A stretch of 64,000 nucleotides of DNA from Polyangium sp. 6x1 (GTDB lineage: Bacteria; Myxococcota_A; Polyangia; Polyangiales; Polyangiaceae). This document shows, in pieces, positions 26,379 to 32,672 of this stretch (positions within the stretch are counted from its first letter, which is position 1; each line of letters begins with the position of its first letter). The stretch is from contig NZ_JARZHH010000009.1 of assembly GCF_029946515.1 (NCBI RefSeq), forward strand, positions 124,001-188,000, in the 5' to 3' direction. The notes beneath the pieces are model-generated. The model was not told where the DNA came from. It was given only the letters and a program-made list of their open reading frames with translations, and did not search any database. The position numbers and the translations under genes were made by a program.

Positions 26379-27218
26379 ATGACGAAGCCCTCTTCGCTTT
26401 CCCTCGCTCTCCGGGCCTCCATGTTCGGGAGCCTCGTGTTCGTCGCCGCGGCGTGCGGGTCCTCGGAGACCGATCTCGACCCGCGGCCTCCTTGCACCGG
26501 CACAGGCTGCGTGAACCCGAGCGGCGGCAGCAGCGCCACCGGCGGCGGCGGCGGCTCAGGCGGGCAGGGGGGCGAAGGCGGGACGCTCTCGAACGACGTC
26601 ACCGGTAACGTGGGCGTGCTGAACGAGCCGAGCTTCTCGCAGATCGGCCCCTACGCGGGCGCCTCGACGATCTTCGCCACGTCGAGCACGGGCATGCCCC
26701 TCGAAGCGCCCTACGGGGACATGGTGACGAGCTTCAGCCTGCCCTCCGTGATCAGCGGGACGCCGTGGATCTTCGTTCGCGACGAAACCATCGGAGCAAC
26801 AGGCATCCTGTCCACGCACTCGGCGGTGCGCGTGCCCTCCTCGGGGCCCGTGACCCTGCCCGTCGTCGATCGCAACGTGCTCTCGTCGATCGCAGGGACG
26901 CTCCCCGCGCCGCTCGTCATCGACACCGCGCGCGCGCACCTGATCATCAAGCTCTCGCGCAACGGACAACCGCTCTCCGGCGTGACGCTCACGACGCCGC
27001 TGCCAGGCGCGGAGATCGTCTACGACACCGGCGTCGGGCTCTACTCGAACCAGACGAACCTGACGGGCACGGCCGGCGTGATCCTGGTCTTCGACGTCGA
27101 TGCGCCCCAGACGGCCGAGCAACGCACGCTCACGCTCACGGACGCAGCCCAGCAAGGCTTCACCATTCAGCTCCCGATCCAAGCAGGCGCAGCGACGGTC
27201 GGGGCGTTCGTGTTGTAG
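26379..27218 (+). CDS. Secreted lipoprotein with Gly/Ser linker
   Basis: A 279-residue protein. It has a signal peptide (LALRASMFGSLVFVAAAC) with lipobox AAAC, then a Cys-containing segment (PPCTGTGCVNP), a Gly/Ser-rich linker (about residues 50-70) and a strand-rich domain of about 200 residues ending in the hydrophobic sequence AATVGAFVL. No enzyme motif is seen. The middle part (ARAHLIIKLSRNGQPLSGVTL) looks like an immunoglobulin-like or carboxypeptidase-regulatory-like beta domain, so a surface or adhesive role is possible. The start is supported by the promoter position. No close relative was recognised. Confidence 0.78.
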   Translation: MTKPSSLSLALRASMFGSLVFVAAACGSSETDLDPRPPCTGTGCVNPSGGSSATGGGGGSGGQGGEGGTLSNDVTGNVGVLNEPSFSQIGPYAGASTIFATSSTGMPLEAPYGDMVTSFSLPSVISGTPWIFVRDETIGATGILSTHSAVRVPSSGPVTLPVVDRNVLSSIAGTLPAPLVIDTARAHLIIKLSRNGQPLSGVTLTTPLPGAEIVYDTGVGLYSNQTNLTGTAGVILVFDVDAPQTAEQRTLTLTDAAQQGFTIQLPIQAGAATVGAFVL

Positions 27219-27265
27219 ACGTATCCTTGACGGGATCAGGGCCATCCCCGAAAGTACGCGCCCCG

Positions 27266-27946
27266 ATGAAAGCGACGAAGGGCAAGGCGCGGCCAGCAGA
27301 AGACGTCCTCGACGAGGAAACGCCCGCAAAGCCAGCCGAGGAGACGCCCGAAGAGAGCGCCGCTCCTCCGCCAGGAGAAGCCGCGGCCGACATCGCGCCC
27401 GTGGTCAGCGGCAACCTGAAGCGGCTACGCACCGAGCGCGGGCTCTCCCTGGAGAAACTCGCCCGCGCCTCAGGCGTGAGCCGCGCGATGCTCGGACAAA
27501 TCGAGCTCGGCCAGAGCACACCAACGATCAGCGTGCTCTGGAAGATCGCACGAGCACTCGACGTGCCCTTCTCCGCCCTCATCAACCCCGAATCCGGCCC
27601 CGGAGCGATGGTCCTGCCCGCCGCACGCGCCCGCGTGCTGCGCAGCATCGACGGCTCCTTCCAGTCCCGCGCGCTCTTCCCCATGGACCGGCCACGCAGC
27701 GTGGAGTTCTACGAGCTACGCCTCGCGCCCCACGCCGAAGAACGCGCCGATCCACACCCGCCAGGGACGGTCGAAAACCTCGTGGTGAACGCAGGCCGCT
27801 GCGAGATGACGATCGGCGCAGAAAAACGAATGCTCGGGACCGGCGACGCCATCGTCTTCGAAGCAGACGTGCCGCACGTGTACCGAAACCCAGACGCGAG
27901 CGACACGGTCATGTACCTCGTGATGACGTACGCGCAGAGGCTCTAG
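27266..27946 (+). CDS. XRE-family regulator with cupin domain
   Basis: A 226-residue transcription factor. After a disordered Pro/Glu/Ala-rich N-terminus (about residues 1-45) comes a helix-turn-helix of the Cro/CI type (NLKRLRTERGLSLEKLARAS, SRAMLGQIELGQSTPTISVL). The C-terminal cupin barrel has NLVVNAGRCEMTIGAEKRML, DAIVFEADVPHVYRNPDAS and a final strand VMYLVMTYAQ. Such proteins sense a small molecule with the cupin domain and often control transport or metabolism of amino acids or polyamines. The ligand and target are unknown. The ATG at 27266 lies 47 bases after the lipoprotein stop. A four-hairpin element follows its stop by 18 bases. Confidence 0.9.
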   Translation: MKATKGKARPAEDVLDEETPAKPAEETPEESAAPPPGEAAADIAPVVSGNLKRLRTERGLSLEKLARASGVSRAMLGQIELGQSTPTISVLWKIARALDVPFSALINPESGPGAMVLPAARARVLRSIDGSFQSRALFPMDRPRSVEFYELRLAPHAEERADPHPPGTVENLVVNAGRCEMTIGAEKRMLGTGDAIVFEADVPHVYRNPDASDTVMYLVMTYAQRL

Positions 27947-27964
27947 CTGCTGGGCAGCGTAGCG

Positions 27965-28377
27965 CCGGGGTTTCACCCCGGACCCGACCAGGGGTTGTCC
28001 ACCCCTGGACCCGGACCAGGCGCGGCCTGGACCGGGGGCGTTGAAACCGCGCGATGCGCGGTTTCAACGACGGGCCCGTGGCAAGACCACGAACGACCTT
28101 GCCAGCCAAAACGGCAGCGTTCGTATCTCGACTGGCGACGTGCCCTGCGTGCGACCAACCTCCACGGTCTTGCCACCGGCCTGTGGGAAGAACTGCGCAT
28201 CGCGCAGTTCTTCCCCAAAGGGTCCAGGGCTGGCCCTGCAAAGGGGGGGCGGACAGCTTGAATAACTTTCCCCGCATCGACTGCGCTTCGCGCAGTCGAT
28301 GCCCAGAGGTCCAGGGCTGGCCCTGGTCCGGGTCGAGGGGCGGACAGCCCCTCGTCGGGTCCGGGGTGAAACCCCGG
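27965..28377. repeat. Composite inverted four-hairpin element, full copy
   Basis: The left unit runs in reverse order: D' 27965-27981, C' 27988-28008, B' 28016-28030, A' 28040-28068. A spacer of about 115 bp follows, then a partial unit (A 28185-28215, 14-bp stem; B 28225-28238; degenerate C). A full forward unit ends the element: A 28274-28302, B 28311-28326, C 28334-28354, D 28361-28377. The spacer resembles the reverse complement of the 46-kb spacer. It fills the convergent gap between the XRE regulator and folD and ends 11 bases from the folD stop. Confidence 0.85.
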
Positions 28378-28387
28378 CGCCACGCCC

Positions 28388-29251
28388 TCAGCCAGCCGCC
28401 GCCTTCCGCGCCCACGCCGCGCGCGCCGTGTTCTGGAGCAGACACGCGATCGTCATCGGGCCGACGCCTCCGGGCACGGGGGTGATGAAGGAGGCGCGTG
28501 CCCGCGCGCTGTCTGTGTCGACGTCGCCGCAGAGCTTGCCGGCTTCGTCGCGGTTCATGCCCACGTCGATGACGACGGCGCCTTCCTTGATCCAGTCGCC
28601 TTTCACCATGCGCGCGCGCCCCACGGCGACGACCAGCACGTCGGCCTCGCGGCATACGGCGGGTAGATCCTTCGTGCGTGAGTGCGCCATCGTCACGGTT
28701 GCGTTTGCTCCGAGCAGGAGCATTGCCATGGGTTTGCCCACGATGTTGCTTCGGCCGACGACGACGGCGCGTGTTCCTTCGAGGGAGCGCCCCGCCTCTG
28801 CGATCAGCCGCATGCATCCTGTTGGGGTGCACGGCACGAGGGAGGACTTGCCCGTGGCCAGACGACCGGCGTTGATCGGGTGGAAGCCGTCCACGTCTTT
28901 TGCCGGGGAGACGGCGTCGATCACGCGATCTTCGCGGATGTGCTTTGGCAGCGGGAGTTGCACGAGGATGCCGTCGACGGTCTCGTCTTCGTTCAGCGCG
29001 GCGATTCGGTCGAGCAGCTCTGCTTCGCTCGTCTCTGCGGGCAGCCGGTGCAGCCGCCCGCGCATTCCGACCTCGTTCGAGGCTTTTTCCTTGTTGCGCG
29101 TGTAGACCACGCTTGCTGCGTCCTCGCCTACGAGGATGACGTCGAGGCCGGGCGGACGACCGTGCTTTTCGACGAACTGCGCGACGTCGGCGCGCACCTC
29201 GTCACGCACTTTTTGCGCCAGGGCTTTCCCGTCGAGGAGGGCTCCACTCAT
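28388..29251 (-). CDS. folD: Bifunctional methylene-THF dehydrogenase/cyclohydrolase
   Basis: A 287-residue cytosolic enzyme of one-carbon metabolism, interconverting 5,10-methylene-, methenyl- and 10-formyl-tetrahydrofolate with NADP. Family motifs are the catalytic YTRNKEKA (Tyr-x3-Lys) after [39 protein letters not shown], the nucleotide-binding [18 protein letters not shown] and the C-terminal [18 protein letters not shown]. Length and motifs are complete. trxC lies upstream, 27 bases away in the same direction. Confidence 0.96.
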   Translation of the reverse strand: MSGALLDGKALAQKVRDEVRADVAQFVEKHGRPPGLDVILVGEDAASVVYTRNKEKASNEVGMRGRLHRLPAETSEAELLDRIAALNEDETVDGILVQLPLPKHIREDRVIDAVSPAKDVDGFHPINAGRLATGKSSLVPCTPTGCMRLIAEAGRSLEGTRAVVVGRSNIVGKPMAMLLLGANATVTMAHSRTKDLPAVCREADVLVVAVGRARMVKGDWIKEGAVVIDVGMNRDEAGKLCGDVDTDSARARASFITPVPGGVGPMTIACLLQNTARAAWARKAAAG

Positions 29252-29278
29252 GCGGCGGAGTCTAGGCAGAAATCTGCG

Positions 29279-29776
29279 CTAGGCCACGTGCGCGCGCCGG
29301 GGTCCTGCTCCGCTCGCGCGGTCGATCCAGGCGACGAGTTGTGCGGCGCGGACGAGCCCGGCTTGCGAGACGAGCACCTCGCCGCCGCGGAGGACCACGA
29401 AATGCGGGATGCCGCGGACACCGTAGCGGGTGGCGAGCTCGGGGTGCTCGTCGGTGTTCACCTTCAGCACGATCGCTTTGCCGGCGCGCTGGGAGGCGGC
29501 GCGTGTGACCTCGGGCGTGGCCATGCGGCAGGGGCCGCACCAGGGGGCCCAAAAGTCCACGAGGACCGGCACCTTCGCGCTTCGAACGATGTCCCCGAAC
29601 TCCCGGGCGTCGACCTCTAGGGGCTCGGCGAGCGGCGGGAGCGGGGATTTGCAGGCGCCGCAGCGACCCGTGTCGCTCAGGTGATCGGGGGGAATGCGAT
29701 TTTTCGTCTGGCAAGACGGACAACTGCGGATCACGGGCACCTCGACGTCGAGCGGACGAGCGCGCATCGACAGCAC
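29279..29776 (-). CDS. trxC: Thioredoxin 2-like protein with N-terminal zinc ribbon
   Basis: A thioredoxin of about 165 residues. An N-terminal zinc ribbon (RSCPSCQTKN, then GRCGACKSPL) precedes the thioredoxin fold, with the active site VDFWAPWCGPCRM, conserved Asp strand and cis-Pro GIPHFVVL. This arrangement defines TrxC (thioredoxin 2), which reduces protein disulfides and responds to oxidative stress. The start may be at 29776 or, more conservatively, at the ATG at 29767 (MRARPLDVEV). Same strand as folD downstream. Confidence 0.92.
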   Translation of the reverse strand: MLSMRARPLDVEVPVIRSCPSCQTKNRIPPDHLSDTGRCGACKSPLPPLAEPLEVDAREFGDIVRSAKVPVLVDFWAPWCGPCRMATPEVTRAASQRAGKAIVLKVNTDEHPELATRYGVRGIPHFVVLRGGEVLVSQAGLVRAAQLVAWIDRASGAGPRRAHVA

Positions 29777-29837
29777 GCTCGCAGTCGGGCGCTATGCGAA
29801 CGCCGTGCCGAGGCGTCAGACCCGAACGGCTCACCGC

Positions 29838-30719
29838 TCAGCAGTACTCGGCGATGATCTCCCAACAGGCTTGGGCGAACTCTTGGTAGAGCGCGCGATC
29901 GAGCTCGCGTGGCGGCTCGTTCATCACGCCCTGGTGCTCGGTGAACAGCGAGAACAGCGCGCCTTCGATCTCGTTCGCCGTCTCGACCCACAGGAACTCT
30001 TCGATCGCGTGGCAGATCTGATCGCGGATCAGCGTCGGGACCTCGCGGAGCTGCACCTTGCCGTGCATGCGGCGCGAAACCATCGAGGCGATCCGCTCGG
30101 CGTGTTCGGGCCAGCCGCGGAGCGCCTTGTGGAACGTCGAGCCGACGAGGCGCAAAATCTGCTGCGCCAGGCGCCGGACGCGCGGCCTTTGCACTCGCTC
30201 CTCGTGCTCGGCGACCATCGCGAGGTAGTCGTCCGTGAGCAGCCGCCGGAGGTCCTCCGAGAGCATGCTCTGCGACTCCTGCGTGAGCTTGAGCTCCACG
30301 ATCTGCGCGAGGAACACGTCACGGAGGACGCTGAGGCGCGAGATGAGCGTGCCTTCGGGCGTCGTGTCCAGGATGAGCGCGAGCGGATCGATGAGGTGCC
30401 GGCCGAACGTCGTGAGGACGTGATCGAGGATGCGCTTCTGGTGTTGCTCGCGGGCGAGCACGGAGAGCGCGCGCGTCAGGATCTGGCGGTTCGGCGCGTC
30501 GACCAGCACGTCGCCGGCTGCGGAGCCGTAGTCGTACATGCGGAGCGACGTGAGCATCTCGCGGAAGGCTTCGATGTTCTCGGCCGTCCCGCCCTCCTCG
30601 CCGTAGACGCGGATGACGAGGCCCGATCCGGCCTGGGCGAGGAACAGGCGCTGGATTTCCTGCTCCACGTCCTGCTCGCTGATCAGGCCCGGAGGCGGGG
30701 GCGTAGACGGCTCGGGCAT
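29838..30719 (-). CDS. Hypothetical helical protein, 293 residues
   Basis: An intact, well-coded soluble protein with no recognised family. After a Pro-rich start (MPEPSTPPPPG) it is predicted almost entirely helical, with regular charged heptads (LREVPTLIRDQICHAIEEFL; RVQRPRVRRLAQQILRLVG). No Walker, metal-binding or membrane segment is seen. The ATG at 30719 was preferred over 30737 because it has a purine-rich sequence (aaggaat) just upstream. It lies between a thioredoxin gene and another unknown gene on the same strand. Confidence 0.72.
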   Translation of the reverse strand: MPEPSTPPPPGLISEQDVEQEIQRLFLAQAGSGLVIRVYGEEGGTAENIEAFREMLTSLRMYDYGSAAGDVLVDAPNRQILTRALSVLAREQHQKRILDHVLTTFGRHLIDPLALILDTTPEGTLISRLSVLRDVFLAQIVELKLTQESQSMLSEDLRRLLTDDYLAMVAEHEERVQRPRVRRLAQQILRLVGSTFHKALRGWPEHAERIASMVSRRMHGKVQLREVPTLIRDQICHAIEEFLWVETANEIEGALFSLFTEHQGVMNEPPRELDRALYQEFAQACWEIIAEYC

Positions 30720-30789
30720 GGGATTCCTTTCCTTCACGAACGCTGAACCTTAGTAGCGCGGCCTCGCGCAGTTCGGGACGAAAAGCGCG

Positions 30790-31275
30790 TCAGGGCGAGA
30801 CGAGCAGCCTTCGCGCGAAATCCCGCAGGGGCGTAGGCAATTGCTTGTCCTCGGTCACGCGGCGGATGTCGTCCTGCATCTGGCGCAGCTCCGAGGGCAG
30901 GAGCCACGCGAGCGCCAGGCGGGTCGTGTAGTGCATGTTCTTCGCGAGCACGGCGCGAACGATGCCGAACGCCGGGAAGGCGAGGGAAACCGAGAGCTCC
31001 GGCAACCCGAGCGCGCGTCCGGCTTCTTCGAGTTTGTCATCGAAGGCGTCGCGTTTCCACTCCAGCACCTCGTGGAAAACATGCGCATCTTCCGCGCTGT
31101 ACGGAGTGATCGCGTCGCCTTCGGCGCTCGCCAGCACGAACGTCCCTTCGCCGTCGATCCCCACGCGCGCGCCCGAGTCGAGCGTCACGAGCGGAAGGAA
31201 CGTGCGCCCCGCGAGAGCCTCGCCCTTGCCTTCGGCCGCGAGCGCGCGGACGTGCAGGCGGAACGTTTCGTCCAT
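30790..31275 (-). CDS. Hypothetical protein, 161 residues
   Basis: A small soluble protein with a mixed strand/helix N-terminal half (FLPLVTLDSGARVGIDGEGT) and a helical C-terminal half (SELRQMQDDIRRVTEDKQLP). No family motif was recognised. It is 70 bases upstream of the 293-residue gene on the same strand and may be cotranscribed with it. Confidence 0.68.
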   Translation of the reverse strand: MDETFRLHVRALAAEGKGEALAGRTFLPLVTLDSGARVGIDGEGTFVLASAEGDAITPYSAEDAHVFHEVLEWKRDAFDDKLEEAGRALGLPELSVSLAFPAFGIVRAVLAKNMHYTTRLALAWLLPSELRQMQDDIRRVTEDKQLPTPLRDFARRLLVSP

Positions 31276-31374
31276 CGCTCGATTCTCTCATGAAAACGGC
31301 TCGCGCAGAGAGCCTCATGGTAGGCTCGTCCGCGCGTTTCCGTCCGCGGCGATCACCACGGGAGAGTACGGGGA

Positions 31375-31767
31375 ATGGGCAAGGCGTTCGGGTGGGGCCT
31401 CGCAGCGCTCCTCGTCACTGCGGCCGCATGCACGGCGGACGGAGACGACGTCGGAAGCGGCGGCGGAGCCGGGAGCGGAAGCGGCAGCGGAAGCGCGAGC
31501 GGCGGCGGAAACACTGGCGGCAGCGGCGGCGACGGTAACACCGGCGGCAGCGGCGGCGCGGCGCCCGACTGCGCGGACGGCGTCCTCAACGGCGACGAGA
31601 CCGGCGTCGATTGCGGCGGCCCGACCTGCGGCATGCTCGGCCTCAAGTGCCCGAAGGGCTCCGGCTGCCTCACCTACGACGATTGTTTGACTGGCAACTG
31701 TTGTGGCGCGAGCAGCGGAAAGCTCGGCACCTGCATCGCCGCGAACGAGACCTGCATGATCCGCTGA
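31375..31767 (+). CDS. Small Cys-rich lipoprotein
   Basis: A 130-residue protein with signal peptide and lipobox (GLAALLVTAAAC), a Gly/Ser/Asn linker (about residues 26-62) and a Cys-rich module DCADGVLNGDETGVDCGGPTC followed by eight more residues or so per Cys. The GVLNGDETGVDCGGPTC type motif recurs in myxobacterial surface proteins. A TAGGCT -10-like box lies at 31321-31326, and GGGAGAG precedes the ATG as ribosome-binding sequence. Its stop is 4 bases from the end of the convergent gene. Confidence 0.82.
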   Translation: MGKAFGWGLAALLVTAAACTADGDDVGSGGGAGSGSGSGSASGGGNTGGSGGDGNTGGSGGAAPDCADGVLNGDETGVDCGGPTCGMLGLKCPKGSGCLTYDDCLTGNCCGASSGKLGTCIAANETCMIR

Positions 31768-31771
31768 ACGT

Positions 31772-32302
31772 TCAGGCCAGATCGACGATCCGGTAGTGGT
31801 ATCGGTAGTCGAAGAGCGGCGAGCTCGCGTGCGCGGAGAGCCGCAAGAGATCGGCGACGCGCGGCTCGTGCGCGATGAAGAGCACGAAATCCTGGTGCAC
31901 TTCGGGGAAGAGCTCGAACAGGCTCGACCGCTGCTGGGGAGCGAGCGAGGGCGGCTTCTTCCGGTGCTTGCCGGGATCGGCGCGGAAGCGCTTCGAGAAG
32001 AAGGGACGGTCGTCGCTCTTCACGCAGCGCAGGATCCGCTCGAGATCCTGCGGCCCGACGCGATCGGGGACGAGGCCGCAGAGCGTGATGCCGGGCGCCA
32101 TCCGCGCCTCGTCGAGGTCGTCGAGCTCGCTCGAAATGCACGTCTCGGCCACGAGCCCGGACGCCTGCATGCGCGCCATCTCGGCGAGCAGGGCGGACTT
32201 GTACATCACGGGCGACGCGTGATCCGGCGACGCGGGGATGTACCCGAAAATGAGCCCACCACGCATGGACCCGCGGATCAGGTCCTCCATCCGGTACGCC
32301 AT
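31772..32302 (-). CDS. Hypothetical protein, 176 residues
   Basis: A soluble protein with no recognised family; it contains segments such as MRGGLIFGYIPASPDHASPV, PDRVGPQDLERILRCVKSDD and FVLFIAHEPRVADLLRLS. The start is set at 32302 (MAYRMEDLIRGSM) because upstream sequence in the frame is Arg/Ala-rich noise; 32290 (MEDLIRGS) is an alternative. It runs convergently to the small lipoprotein gene. Confidence 0.65.
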   Translation of the reverse strand: MAYRMEDLIRGSMRGGLIFGYIPASPDHASPVMYKSALLAEMARMQASGLVAETCISSELDDLDEARMAPGITLCGLVPDRVGPQDLERILRCVKSDDRPFFSKRFRADPGKHRKKPPSLAPQQRSSLFELFPEVHQDFVLFIAHEPRVADLLRLSAHASSPLFDYRYHYRIVDLA

Positions 32303-32663
32303 GCCCCCCTCCGACGTGACGCGTTGCGGAGGGAAATCTGTACTCCGGGCGCGCCGCGTCGCAACCCGGGCAAGCGCGTCGATCGGCGGCAAAGCGCACG
32401 GCCGACCAGGGCGTCTCGGCGCGCGCGCGTTTGCCCCGGAACGACGCCTTCCACGTTCCGCCCCATGCACGAGATACGTCGTCGATGCATCACGCGCGCA
32501 GGCGTGCCGGACGGGCGGCGCGCGAGGGAGGCGGCGGAGACGACGAAACGCGGGGAGGGGCTGGAAGCCTCGCTCGACGAGGGGTGATACGAACCGAGCC
32601 CAGAACACGCGACCAGGCCGGCTCCACGAAACGATCTTTCCCCCCGCGCGGACTTGTCGAACA
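32303..32663. other. Divergent intergenic region, 361 bp
   Basis: This is the promoter region between the 176-residue gene (minus) and the lytic transglycosylase gene (plus). No repeat family member or small gene is evident. A hairpin lies at its right edge (32647-32672). Confidence 0.45.
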
Positions 32664-32672
32664 ATGTCCGCG
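32647..32672 (+). promoter_or_regulatory. Inverted repeat covering the transglycosylase start
   Basis: Arms CGCGGACTTGT (32647-32657) and ACAA-T-GTCCGCG (32661-32672) pair over 11 bp with one bulge. The ATG at 32664 lies in the right arm, and the next ATG is at 32673. It may be an operator or an RNA hairpin controlling the start. Confidence 0.35.

Noticed and set aside
27947-28387. Short open frames inside the 28-kb hairpin region as genes
   Set aside because: They coincide with the inverted repeats, occur on both strands and have no conserved protein features or ribosome-binding sites.
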